DNA from: Dehalococcoidia bacterium
GTDB taxonomy: Bacteria > Chloroflexota > Dehalococcoidia > Lucifugimonadales > UBA3495
Direction of reading: 5' to 3'
Assembly: GCA_022825745.1 (NCBI GenBank)
Contig: JAJDWF010000131.1
Coordinates: 1 to 35,796, forward strand
DNA length: 35,796 nucleotides
Made by a program: the position numbers and the translations under genes
The notes under the pieces: generated by a model
What the model saw: only the letters and a program-made list of their open reading frames with translations
Databases searched by the model: none
What the model was told of the DNA's origin: nothing
Shown: piece by piece, positions 15,330 to 23,010 of the stretch
How the letters are laid out: each line of letters begins with the position of its first letter
Numbering within the stretch: the stretch's first letter is position 1

Positions 15330-16463
15330 CTACGGCCAGCCCGCGTTGGCTTCCCGCGACGGCAGGCGCACGGTGGCGTTGCCGCGGGTGGTTACCTGCT
15401 GGCGCTGGTTCTCACCCCAGATGTCCATGTCCACCAGGCGCTCGCCGTCCTCCACACGCTTGCCGGTGATTTTTCCTTTGCACCAGGTGGTATCGCCCAC
15501 CACGTTGAAGCGGCGCAGTTCCACGTGCATCGCCTTCAGGAACCCGTCGTCGCCCATCCAGTTGGTCAGCAGGTGGCCCATCCAGCAGCAGCGCTGGCAT
15601 CCGTAGTCGTAGGCGCCGGGCAGGCCGGCCGACTCGGCAGCCTCCTGGATGTCGTGGACGCGGATTATCGCCTCCTGCGCACCGGTGTTGGGGTCGGTGA
15701 AACCCCACGAGGGATGGCGCAGCATCTCGCGCAACTGGATGCCGTGGCTGATGCCGCCGATGCAACCGGCGACGAAAGCGGTGATGTCGCCGTGGCTCAG
15801 CGGCCCCTTGACCACCGGCGTCAGTTCGTCGCCGACGCTTACGTCCTCGAACCAGCGAGGGTTGTTGCCGCGAATCTCCTCGTTGAGGATGGCCTGGTGG
15901 ATGGTCTCCAGTTCCTCGCGGGAATACTGGTAGGGCTCGAAGGTGTACTTCTGCCGTTCGCGGGCGGCGCTGCGCTCGGCGCGGATCTGCCAGCCCTTGG
16001 TCTTGGCCAGGGTCTCGCCGCGCTGGTTGTAGTAGTGGGTGACGCTGGACTGGATGACGATGCGCCCTGCGAACTCGCTCTCTTTTTCTTCCAGTCCGGT
16101 GAACTGTTCCTGGACGCTGATCTGGTCGTCCAGGTAGATGGGGCGATACCACTCCCAATCGTTGCCGGCGTGGAACCCGTGGACGCCGGGCAAGCCGCCG
16201 GTGCGCCCGGAGCACCAATAGACGCTGTACAGGAAGCAGGGCGGCGCGATGATGTTGCCGTACTTGCTGGTCTGAGCGTAGGAGCGGTCCCAGTACAGCG
16301 GGTTGGTGTCGCCGATGCCCTGGCAGAAGTGCCGGATGGCGCTGCGGGATGCCTCTTCATTGAACAGTCCCACACCGTACTGCCGCGGGCGGTTGAAGCT
16401 GCCCACCCTGCTGCGGAGGCGGTCCAGCTCCTCTTCGGTAATTCTGCCGGATTCCAGCACCAT
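15330..16463 (-). CDS. Two-domain hot-dog acyl dehydratase (FAS1-DH/MaoC-like)
   Basis: A 377-residue protein with two hot-dog halves: an N-terminal FAS1-type dehydratase-like domain (SRSAIRHFCQGIGDTNPLYWDRSYAQ ... IIAPPCFLYS) and a C-terminal domain with a partial repeat (LSHGDITAFVAGCIGG ... HPSWGFTDPNTG). The N-terminal 'D-x-NPLY' and 'APP' segments fit the (R)-specific hydratase/dehydratase site. The likely role is hydration or dehydration of acyl-CoA or acyl thioesters. Shine-Dalgarno CGGAGGAA lies at 16471-16478. It follows sat on the same strand by 52 bp but has its own TATAAT at 16498-16503. Confidence 0.82.
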   Translation of the reverse strand: MVLESGRITEEELDRLRSRVGSFNRPRQYGVGLFNEEASRSAIRHFCQGIGDTNPLYWDRSYAQTSKYGNIIAPPCFLYSVYWCSGRTGGLPGVHGFHAGNDWEWYRPIYLDDQISVQEQFTGLEEKESEFAGRIVIQSSVTHYYNQRGETLAKTKGWQIRAERSAARERQKYTFEPYQYSREELETIHQAILNEEIRGNNPRWFEDVSVGDELTPVVKGPLSHGDITAFVAGCIGGISHGIQLREMLRHPSWGFTDPNTGAQEAIIRVHDIQEAAESAGLPGAYDYGCQRCCWMGHLLTNWMGDDGFLKAMHVELRRFNVVGDTTWCKGKITGKRVEDGERLVDMDIWGENQRQQVTTRGNATVRLPSREANAGWP

Positions 16464-16497
16464 GATACGATTCCTCCGATGTGTTCACTGGCAGAAG

Positions 16498-16503
16498 ATT
16501 ATA
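16498..16503 (-). promoter_or_regulatory. -10-like element for the dehydratase gene
   Basis: The minus strand reads TAGGCTATAATC; TAGGCTATAAT is identical to the element in front of the NYN gene at 18696-18706. It sits in the sat-dehydratase gap, so the dehydratase may be transcribed separately. Confidence 0.45.
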
Positions 16504-16515
16504 GCCTACGGGCGG

Positions 16516-17751
16516 CTAAGGCGGCGGCGGGATGGTGAGCACCGGCGTCCGTTCCCGCAGGTAGCGCTCCGTCACGAAGGGCGACCCGAAGCCATACTCA
16601 TCGGCGCACTCCCGCACCAGCGCCAGCGTCTCCGCGCGCAGCGTCTGGGGCGCCGGCTCCGCTCCGCCGTCGATGATGCTGCGGATCAGGCGGCCGGCCA
16701 GGTCCTGCTTGGTGTCGGGATGCCCGCAGATGCCCTCGTAGGCCACGCCGCCACACGCGGGGCAGTACCACCACTCCAGCGTCAGCACCGAATTTATGCC
16801 CAGGTCCGGCAGCTCCCCGAAGATTTCGTGCGCGGCGTAGCGCCCGTAGTAGTCGCCGACGCCGGCATGGTCGCGGCCAAACATGTGGTGAGTGCAGCCG
16901 AGGTTCTTGCGCACCAGCGCGTGGAACACGGCTTCCCTGGGGCCGGCGTAGCGCATGTCCCACAGCAGCGCGGTGGTTCGGTGTATTTCGTCGCGGAAAA
17001 ACCCCTGCGCCCGCAGGTTTTCGTGGGTGAGGACAATCGCCTCGTCGATGTAGTCACCGACTTTCTTTTCGCCGATGACCGCGCTGACCAGTACGCCGTC
17101 GGCCTGGGCTTCCATGAACGCGCCTTTCATCAGGTACTCGTGGCCGGAGTGGGGCACGTTGCGAGTCTGGTGGGCCACGGCCCGCTGCCAGCCCAGCCTG
17201 TCGAGTTCGGCGCGCAGTTGGGCCGGCGTCCGCCAGTATCGGTCAAAGGGCGGGCTGATCACGGGTTCGCAGACCAGGGTGATGTCGCCGGCGACGAAAC
17301 GGTTGGCGTAACCCAGGGTGCGCTGGACGCCGGGGTGTGCCGGTTCCGTAGTCGCATATACCTTGCCGGCGAGTTCGGTGAGGTCGGCGGCGAAAATCTC
17401 GGAGACTTCCAGCGTCGCCAGCGGGTTGCCCTGGTGGGTCAGGAGCACGGTGTCGCCCACGGACACCCCGGCTCGCCGCAACTCCGCGTCGGCGACGTCC
17501 AGGACGATAGGAATGGGCCAGACATAGCCGCTGACCAGGCGCATGGAATCCGCCACCGACGCCACGTCCGCGCTGCCCATGAAACCGGTGAGCGGTGAGA
17601 AGAACCCGTAAGCGAGGTTCACGCACTCGTGGACGATCTGCTCGCGGACTTCGATGGCGGTCAGGCCGGCAACGTCGTCGGCGGAGCGCAGGGGCTGCAC
17701 GCGCTCCACCAAGACTCCGCCGTGGGGTGACAGGCTGTTGTCAACGTTCAT
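16516..17751 (-). CDS. sat: Sulfate adenylyltransferase (ATP sulfurylase)
   Basis: A 411-residue single-domain ATP sulfurylase, which makes adenylylsulfate (APS) from sulfate and ATP, or the reverse. Key motifs: QTRNVPHSGHEYL (195-207, the nucleotide/sulfate-binding QxRN..H..H) and GRDHAGVGDYYG (292-303). A zinc site typical of bacterial/archaeal homo-oligomeric forms is C330, C333, C342 and H344 (CPAC...CGH). There is no APS-kinase or GTPase domain, and no apr, dsr, cysC or cysH gene is near. It is flanked by a hydratase and a dehydratase of acyl-CoA type. No clear Shine-Dalgarno precedes the ATG. The direction of reaction in vivo is not shown. Confidence 0.93.
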   Translation of the reverse strand: MNVDNSLSPHGGVLVERVQPLRSADDVAGLTAIEVREQIVHECVNLAYGFFSPLTGFMGSADVASVADSMRLVSGYVWPIPIVLDVADAELRRAGVSVGDTVLLTHQGNPLATLEVSEIFAADLTELAGKVYATTEPAHPGVQRTLGYANRFVAGDITLVCEPVISPPFDRYWRTPAQLRAELDRLGWQRAVAHQTRNVPHSGHEYLMKGAFMEAQADGVLVSAVIGEKKVGDYIDEAIVLTHENLRAQGFFRDEIHRTTALLWDMRYAGPREAVFHALVRKNLGCTHHMFGRDHAGVGDYYGRYAAHEIFGELPDLGINSVLTLEWWYCPACGGVAYEGICGHPDTKQDLAGRLIRSIIDGGAEPAPQTLRAETLALVRECADEYGFGSPFVTERYLRERTPVLTIPPPP

Positions 17752-17796
17752 GGCACGCGGGGCCGCCGGACGGCAGAGAGAACGGCATCGCAGGGG

Positions 17797-18621
17797 TCAG
17801 TGGTCCAGGTATTGAGCGTCGCGCTTTTCCCGGAACGCCGCAACGCCTTCAACGTGGTCCCGGGAGGTCAGGGTGATGGTCTCCCCGGCGGCGGCCATTT
17901 TCATCGCGGTCTCAAGGTCAAATTCCAGGCCCTTGTAGAGCATCAGCTTGGACAGGCGAATGGCGATGGGCGGGCCGGCGGCGATGCGTTCGGCCAGTTC
18001 CAGCGTAGTCGCTTCCAACTCATCCTCGGGAACCAGGCGGTTCAGAAAACCGAGGCGGTGGGCCTCGTCGGCCTCCAGGAAATCGCCGGTGAAGAGCATT
18101 TCGGCGGCGCGGCCCAGGCTGCCGAAGGTGCGCGGGTAAAGCCAGGTGCCGCCAAAACCGGGAAACAGCCCGATGCGCACGTAGGCCGACATGAACCGGG
18201 ATCGCGGCGTGCCGATGCGGATGTCGCAGGCGCAGGCCAAGTCCAGGCCGGCGCCGGTGGCTACTCCGTTGACCATGGCGATCACGGGTTTTTCGCAACG
18301 CTGCACGCCGAGAATCATGTCCTGAGCGAGGCGGAAACTGCGGCGGACTTCATCGGCGTTGCCGGAAGTCCAGCCCTCGCCGTCGCCGTTGGACGAGCCG
18401 CCCAACTGGTTGAGGTCGCCACCGGCGCAGAAGGCGCGGCCGGCCCCGGTGATGATCACGACGCGGATGTTGGGGTCCGAGTCGGCCTCGGTCACAGCGT
18501 CGGCGATTTCGACCTGCATCTGGTCGTTGAGGGCGTTCAGTCGGTCGGGGCGGTTGAGGGTGATGCGGGCGATGCCGGAATCGTGGTTGGCGTCGTAAAG
18601 GATGAGTTCGTAAGCGGGCAT
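17797..18621 (-). CDS. Enoyl-CoA hydratase/isomerase (crotonase) family protein
   Basis: A 274-residue crotonase-fold protein: ARITLNRPDRLNALND (N-terminal signature), GAGRAFCAGGDL (first oxyanion loop), VNGVATGAGLDLACACDIRIG (second oxyanion loop) and GLFPGFGGTWLYPR. Both catalytic Glu of true enoyl-CoA hydratases look absent: the first is Asp in GAGLDLACACD and the second, before GLFPGFGG, is Tyr in SAYVRIG. A different crotonase reaction (isomerase, hydrolase, decarboxylase) is therefore at least as likely. It is first of three minus-strand genes, 45 bp ahead of sat; TATACT lies about 37 bp upstream. Confidence 0.85.
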   Translation of the reverse strand: MPAYELILYDANHDSGIARITLNRPDRLNALNDQMQVEIADAVTEADSDPNIRVVIITGAGRAFCAGGDLNQLGGSSNGDGEGWTSGNADEVRRSFRLAQDMILGVQRCEKPVIAMVNGVATGAGLDLACACDIRIGTPRSRFMSAYVRIGLFPGFGGTWLYPRTFGSLGRAAEMLFTGDFLEADEAHRLGFLNRLVPEDELEATTLELAERIAAGPPIAIRLSKLMLYKGLEFDLETAMKMAAAGETITLTSRDHVEGVAAFREKRDAQYLDH

Positions 18622-18657
18622 TGACTATAGTTCCTGGAAAGAGGGATGCGGCGGATA

Positions 18658-18663
18658 AGTATA
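18658..18663 (-). promoter_or_regulatory. -10-like element for the crotonase-family gene
   Basis: The minus strand reads GTGCTATACTTATCC; TATACT lies 36 bp upstream of the ATG. It faces away from the TATAAT at 18701-18706, so the 139-bp gap holds divergent promoters. Confidence 0.4.
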
Positions 18664-18700
18664 GCACGCAAAGGGCGCGGTTCCCGACCCGGGATTAGGC

Positions 18701-18706
18701 TATAAT
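18701..18706 (+). promoter_or_regulatory. -10-like element for the NYN-thrC pair
   Basis: TTAGGCTATAATGCGCC, with a perfect TATAAT about 55 bp before the preferred TTG start at 18761. The -35 is weak. Confidence 0.45.
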
Positions 18707-18760
18707 GCGCCCCTGAAAGCGTAATTCCGTTTGCTACGAATACGTACGGAGGTGACCGAA

Positions 18761-19624
18761 TTGGACGATTCAGGTAACGGAGTGCTGCTCGCCGTAGATT
18801 GGGAGAACATTCGCCGGGGGGCGCAGTTGTACCAACGCAACGTGACGCCGCGTACTCTGTATGATGCCATGAAGAATGTTGGGGAAGTGTTTGGAGAGGT
18901 TAAGGGCGGCAAGGCGTTCGGGGATTGGGGGCTGCGTCCTGACGACGGAGTGGCCTTCAGCGAAACCGGCATCCAGCCCTACCAGGCCCCGCGCACCATG
19001 GCCGGCAAGGACCGCAGCGACCCCGCGATGCTGCTGGAAGTGTATGACTGGCTGCGCGACCGCGATGATTGCGGAGTGATCGTCCTGGCGTCCGGCGATT
19101 CCGACTTCCAGATCCTCGTGGATCGGGCGCGGGAAATGGGCCGGCGCATCGTGCTGTGCGCGTTCAGCCAGTCGGTGGCGCGCGACATGCTGGCGGTGGC
19201 GCCGCTGTTTCCGCTGGAGGCGGAGCTCGGCATCCAGCTGGCGGAGCACGGGGACGTCCCGGTGCAGGAACATCAGGAAGCCGCGGCGCAGGACGTTCTC
19301 CAGATTTTCGTGCGGGAAATGAGCAAGCTGGAAAGCCGCATGAACTTCGTGGGGTACAACATGCTGTGCAACCAGTGGATGCTGGACTGGGGAATCGCCT
19401 GGAACGAGTACGAGTGCCGGAAGCTGGTTGACCAGTGGATCTACGAGGAACTCATAGAAAGGCACGATGTTTTCAACCCCAACAACCCCCAGTTCCCCAC
19501 CTCCGCGATCCGGTTGGTGCGGACCAACGAGTTGGTGCGGGAGGCGCTGGGATTGAACCGACCGACCATCATGAACCCGGTCGTGACGAGTGAACCCGCC
19601 GGGGCACAATACCAAGCGGAGTAG
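18761..19624 (+). CDS. NYN-domain (LabA/DUF88-type) putative RNase
   Basis: A 287-residue protein with a PIN-like NYN domain at the N-terminus: GVLLAVDWENIRRG (first acidic residue and Asn), DRSDPAMLLEVYDWL (second acidic) and VLASGDSDFQILVDRAREMG (SGDSDF), the four acidic positions that bind metal in this nuclease family. The C-terminal 120 residues are helical and may bind RNA. The RNA target is unknown. The start is chosen at TTG 18761, because GGAGGTGA (18748-18755) sits the right distance upstream; the earlier TTG at 18731 has no Shine-Dalgarno. Its stop is 2 nt before thrC, so the two are probably cotranscribed. Confidence 0.85.
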   Translation: MDDSGNGVLLAVDWENIRRGAQLYQRNVTPRTLYDAMKNVGEVFGEVKGGKAFGDWGLRPDDGVAFSETGIQPYQAPRTMAGKDRSDPAMLLEVYDWLRDRDDCGVIVLASGDSDFQILVDRAREMGRRIVLCAFSQSVARDMLAVAPLFPLEAELGIQLAEHGDVPVQEHQEAAAQDVLQIFVREMSKLESRMNFVGYNMLCNQWMLDWGIAWNEYECRKLVDQWIYEELIERHDVFNPNNPQFPTSAIRLVRTNELVREALGLNRPTIMNPVVTSEPAGAQYQAE

Positions 19625-19626
19625 GA

Positions 19627-20814
19627 ATGACAGACTTCAGCTACATTGACCATCTGGAATGCACCATCAGCGGCGAAGAATATCCGTATGATGGGTTGGC
19701 CACCGTCAGCCCAGGCAGCGGCAAAGTCCTGTTCGTCCGCTATGACCTGCCCCGCCTACGCCGGGAGGTGGACCGGGGGGTCTTCGATAGCCGCCCGGCC
19801 AATATGTGGCGCTACCACGAACTGCTGCCCGTAACCGACCCGAACCAGGTTATCACCCTGGGCGAAGGCGGCACCCCACTGCTGGACGCCACCACCCTGG
19901 CCCGGCAGGTGGGCATCCGCCGGCTGCTGATCAAGGAGGAGGGTCTCAACCCCACGGGCACCTTCAAGGCCCGGGGCATCGCGGCTGCGGTGTCCAAAGC
20001 GGTGGAGATGGGCGCCACCGGATTCACCATGCCCTCGGCGGGCAATGCCGCCGGCGCAGCGGCCGCCTACTGCGCCCGGGCCGGAACGCCGGTCAAGGTG
20101 TTCATGCCCCAGGACGCACCGGATGCCAACAAGAAGGAATCCATCGTGGCGGGTTCGGAACTGAACCTGGTGGACGGGCTGATCAGCGACGCCGGCCGCA
20201 TCTCCGTGGGCGTCGCCGCCGAGCAGGGGCTGTTCGACCTGTCCACGCTGAAAGAGCCCTGCCGGGCCGAAGGCAAAAAGACCATGGGCCTGGAAATCGC
20301 GCACCAACTGGGCTGGCGCATGCCGGACGTTATCGTGTACCCCACGGGCGGCGGCACCGGAATCATCGGGATGTACAAGGGGTTCCAGGAACTGTTGGAA
20401 CTGGGCTGGGTTGAGGGCGAACCGCCCCGGTTCTACGCCGTGCAGGCTGACGGATGCCAGCCCATCGTCAAGGCATTCAACGACGGCACGGATACCGCCG
20501 ATCCCTGGCAGAACGCCACCACCAAGGCCGACGGACTGCGCGTGCCCGGGCCGTTTGCGGACTACCTGATCCTCCAGGCAATACGCGAAACGGGCGGCGG
20601 CGCGCTCGCGGTGAGCGACGACGAGATGGTGGACGCCATGTACCGCCTGGCGACTACGGAGGGCATCATCGCCTGCCCGGAAGGCGCGGCCACGCTGGTG
20701 GGCCTGGAGCGGCTGCTGGCCGACGGCAGCATCGAAGCCGACGAGGAGGTGGTGCTGCTCAACACCGGCTCCGGCTACAAGTACCTGGACCTGCTCAGGG
20801 GGCCGGAGGAATAG
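19627..20814 (+). CDS. thrC: Threonine synthase
   Basis: A 395-residue fold-type II PLP enzyme that makes threonine from O-phosphohomoserine. The PLP Lys is K114 in NPTGTFKARG. TLGEGGTPLLDATTLARQ precedes it, VYPTGGGTGIIGMYKGF is the phosphate-binding glycine loop, and LLNTGSGYKYLDLL ends the protein. The N-terminal domain has only C12 (HLECTISGEEYP) of the usual N-terminal Cys set. It starts 2 nt after the NYN gene. Some members of this branch act on other hydroxy-amino acids, so cysteate synthase or threonine dehydratase-like activity is a minor alternative. Confidence 0.9.
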   Translation: MTDFSYIDHLECTISGEEYPYDGLATVSPGSGKVLFVRYDLPRLRREVDRGVFDSRPANMWRYHELLPVTDPNQVITLGEGGTPLLDATTLARQVGIRRLLIKEEGLNPTGTFKARGIAAAVSKAVEMGATGFTMPSAGNAAGAAAAYCARAGTPVKVFMPQDAPDANKKESIVAGSELNLVDGLISDAGRISVGVAAEQGLFDLSTLKEPCRAEGKKTMGLEIAHQLGWRMPDVIVYPTGGGTGIIGMYKGFQELLELGWVEGEPPRFYAVQADGCQPIVKAFNDGTDTADPWQNATTKADGLRVPGPFADYLILQAIRETGGGALAVSDDEMVDAMYRLATTEGIIACPEGAATLVGLERLLADGSIEADEEVVLLNTGSGYKYLDLLRGPEE

Positions 20815-20823
20815 AAAGCAACC

Positions 20824-20847
20824 GGGGGCGAATTACGATTCGCCCCT
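20824..20847. terminator. Perfect 9-bp hairpin between convergent thrC and the IMPase-like gene
   Basis: GGGGCGAAT (20825-20833) pairs with ATTCGCCCC (20838-20846) around a TACG loop, followed by TACGCTTTT. It begins 10 nt after the thrC stop and its end overlaps the IMPase stop (CTA at 20846-20848 on the plus strand). It probably stops both transcripts. The same stem resembles a widespread intergenic repeat type (GGGGCGAAT...). Confidence 0.5.
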
Positions 20848-21796
20848 ACGCTTTTGCGAACGCCTTTTTGATGCTGCTCATCGCCCGGCGGACGGGACGC
20901 CGGCGCGGGCGCAGGTTATTGGCAATCAGCGGGGCCAAGGTAGGATTTGCGGCGACCAGCGGCGCGACCCACTTCCGCAGCTCCGCCATGGTGGGTGGCC
21001 GGTCGTCCCAGGTCGGCGCCAGGGATTCCATCGGGTGCCACTGCTTGCGGCCGGGCAGGCGGGTCATCACGGTGCCTCCCGCCTCCTGCACGGCAATGGC
21101 GCCGCCCAGCATGTCCCACATGCGCGGCGCGCCAATCACGGCGAACTGCAAAACGCCCATGGCGGTCATGGCAAGCTCGTAGGCGATGCTGCCGGTGACG
21201 CGCAGTTGGCCCAACGGCTGTCCTTTGAGTCCTTTGCCCACGCGGGTTGACGCGCCAAAAGAACCCGGCAGCCCCACCAGCCGGTCGCCGCGCAGTTTGT
21301 CGGTCTGATACACCGTGATGGGTACTCCGTTGGCGAAGGCTCCGCCCCCGGCGCGGCAATGCACGACGATGCCGTTGCCCGTGTCACCGGTCAAAGAGTT
21401 CGAGGGCCAGGGGATATACACGGCGCCGGCAACCGGTATGCCTCGGTGCAGCACGCCAATAGAGGATGCGTACACGGGCAGGCCGTTCATGAAGTTGGTG
21501 GTGCCGTCCAGCGGGTCCAGCACCCACAGGAAATCGGCGGCCGGCTTGTCGCCGTCGGCGCTGGCGTCGTCCTCCTCGCCGAGGATGCCGTGCGTCGGGA
21601 ACCGTTCGGCGATGCGGCGTTCCAGGTAGGCCTGGGTCTCCTTGTCGGCGGCGGTCACCGGGTCCTGCTGGGCCTTGTCCTTGTACTCCACGCTGATCAC
21701 GCGGCCGAAATAGCCGGCCAGCAGGTCACCCGCGCCCTGGGCGAACTCAACAGCGGCGGACTCGATGGCGATGAGGTCGGTGTCGGATGGCGTCAT
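20846..21796 (-). CDS. Inositol-monophosphatase-family phosphatase
   Basis: A 316-residue Mg2+-dependent sugar-phosphatase-fold protein. Motifs: DPVTAADKETQ, GILGEEDD (metal Glu), WVLDPLDGTTNFMNGLPVYASSIG (metal DPLDGT) and MWDMLGGAIAVQEAGG (WD..GG). The family hydrolyses inositol phosphate, fructose 1,6-bisphosphate, PAP or histidinol phosphate; none can be chosen. The C-terminal 30 residues are Arg/Lys-rich (NNLRPRRRPVRRAMSSIKKAFAKA), which is unusual and could bind nucleic acid or membrane. The ATG at 21796 is preferred; the frame is open further up but that part is not homologous. Divergent from the SDR gene, with promoters in the 59-bp gap. Confidence 0.88.
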   Translation of the reverse strand: MTPSDTDLIAIESAAVEFAQGAGDLLAGYFGRVISVEYKDKAQQDPVTAADKETQAYLERRIAERFPTHGILGEEDDASADGDKPAADFLWVLDPLDGTTNFMNGLPVYASSIGVLHRGIPVAGAVYIPWPSNSLTGDTGNGIVVHCRAGGGAFANGVPITVYQTDKLRGDRLVGLPGSFGASTRVGKGLKGQPLGQLRVTGSIAYELAMTAMGVLQFAVIGAPRMWDMLGGAIAVQEAGGTVMTRLPGRKQWHPMESLAPTWDDRPPTMAELRKWVAPLVAANPTLAPLIANNLRPRRRPVRRAMSSIKKAFAKA

Positions 21797-21806
21797 AGCG
21801 GTTGGG

Positions 21807-21828
21807 ATTGTACACCACCTGCTATAAT
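21807..21828. promoter_or_regulatory. Overlapping divergent -10 elements (IMPase/SDR)
   Basis: Plus strand: GCTATAATC, TATAAT at 21823-21828, 28 bp before the SDR ATG. Minus strand: TACAAT at 21812-21807, 11 bp before the IMPase ATG, which would give an almost leaderless IMPase transcript. Both rest on the -10 only. Confidence 0.35.
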
Positions 21829-21855
21829 CGCCGTCAGCATTTGAGGAGGCGGGCA

Positions 21856-22647
21856 ATGGACCTGGAACTGAATGGCAAAGTGGCGATTGTGGGCGGCGCG
21901 AGCAAGGGGCTCGGCAGGGCCTGCTCGGAAGTGCTGGCCGAGGAAGGGGCACGGGTCGCAATGTGCGCCCGCACGGCCTCCGACCTGGAGCGGGCGGCGG
22001 ATGAAATCCGCGCGGCAACGGGAGCGGAGATCTACACCTTTGCCGGCGACCTGGACAAGGAAGAGACCATCGCGGAACTGGTGGCGAACACCGCGTCCCA
22101 CTTCGGTCAGCTGGACATCATGGTGAACAACTCCGGCGGGCCGCCGCAAGCCTATGCGAAGGACTCAACCGAAGAGCTGTGGCAGGTATCGGCCAACCGC
22201 TCGCTGTTCTTCTTCGCCCGCATGACCCGCGAGGCGCTGCCCCACCTGCGGGCGCAGGGCGGCGGTCGCATCATCAACATCCTGGCCAGCACCGTCTATA
22301 CGCCGATACCGAACCTGGCGCTGTCGGCGGCCACCCGCATGGGCGTGATCGGGTTCATGAAGAACCTCGCCGACGACATCGGGCACGAGAACATCCTGAT
22401 CAACAACGTGTGCCCCGGCAGCATCATGTCGGAGCGCATGATGGAGAACGTGGAGGACCGGGCGCGAACGCAGAACATACCCATCGAGGACGCGCTGGCC
22501 CAGCGTGCGGAACAGACCGCGCTCAAGCGCATCGGCGAACCCCGCGAGTTGGCCTACCTGGTGGCGTTCCTGGCGTCCTCCCGCTCCAGCTACATCACCG
22601 GCACCACGATGCTGGTGGACGGCGGCCTGGTGCGGTCGGTGATGTAA
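21856..22647 (+). CDS. Short-chain dehydrogenase/reductase with altered catalytic residues
   Basis: A 263-residue SDR. The nucleotide-binding motif is VAIVGGASKGLGRACSEVL, and NNSGGPPQAYAKDS replaces the usual NNAG. The Ser-Tyr-Lys triad looks altered: the usual Tyr and Lys are replaced in NLALSAATRMGVIGFMK (Ser and Arg positions), a pattern of one well-known SDR subgroup whose activity is unclear. The C-terminus is normal (GEPRELAYLVAFLASSRSSYITGTTMLVDGG). The start is fixed by GAGGAGG at 21843-21849, 6 nt before ATG 21856; the frame from 21802 is rejected because it runs through the promoter. Confidence 0.88.
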   Translation: MDLELNGKVAIVGGASKGLGRACSEVLAEEGARVAMCARTASDLERAADEIRAATGAEIYTFAGDLDKEETIAELVANTASHFGQLDIMVNNSGGPPQAYAKDSTEELWQVSANRSLFFFARMTREALPHLRAQGGGRIINILASTVYTPIPNLALSAATRMGVIGFMKNLADDIGHENILINNVCPGSIMSERMMENVEDRARTQNIPIEDALAQRAEQTALKRIGEPRELAYLVAFLASSRSSYITGTTMLVDGGLVRSVM

Positions 22648-22653
22648 AGGTCA

Positions 22654-23010
22654 ATGTCCAGACCCCAGTTCGCCCAGCCGCCGGAACCGACCACGGCTGA
22701 GGAATACGTCGAGCGGGGCAACCGCTACAGCCGCAACGGAGTGTACGAGCGGGCCATCGCCGACTACACGACGGCCATCGAGATGGACGCCGGCTGCGCC
22801 GACGCCTGGTTCAACCGGGGCGTGTCGTGGTACGAGGTGGGCGAGTACGAGCAGTCGATTGCCGATCTGAGTGAAGCCATCCGCCTGGACCCGGAGGACG
22901 ACAACTACTACTCCCGCCGGTCGCTGTCCTACCTGTTCAACGACCAGCCGGAAGAGGCCCAGGCGGACATGGACGCCAGCGAGGAAATACGGCTACGGGC
23001 GTGGGGATAA
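22654..23010 (+). CDS. Small TPR-repeat protein
   Basis: A 118-residue protein made almost wholly of tetratricopeptide repeats: AEEYVERGNRYSRNGVYERAIADYTTAIEMD, ADAWFNRGVSWYEVGEYEQSIADLSEAIRLD and DNYYSRRSLSYLFNDQPEEAQADMDA, each about 34 residues. It should be a protein-binding adaptor. It begins 6 nt after the SDR stop, so is likely cotranscribed. Its stop abuts the stop of the DUF35 gene on the other strand with no base between. Confidence 0.85.
   Translation: MSRPQFAQPPEPTTAEEYVERGNRYSRNGVYERAIADYTTAIEMDAGCADAWFNRGVSWYEVGEYEQSIADLSEAIRLDPEDDNYYSRRSLSYLFNDQPEEAQADMDASEEIRLRAWG

Noticed and set aside
18731..18760. Upstream TTG start for the NYN gene
   Set aside because: No Shine-Dalgarno precedes it, and GGAGGTGA at 18748-18755 lies inside that extension at the right distance from TTG 18761.
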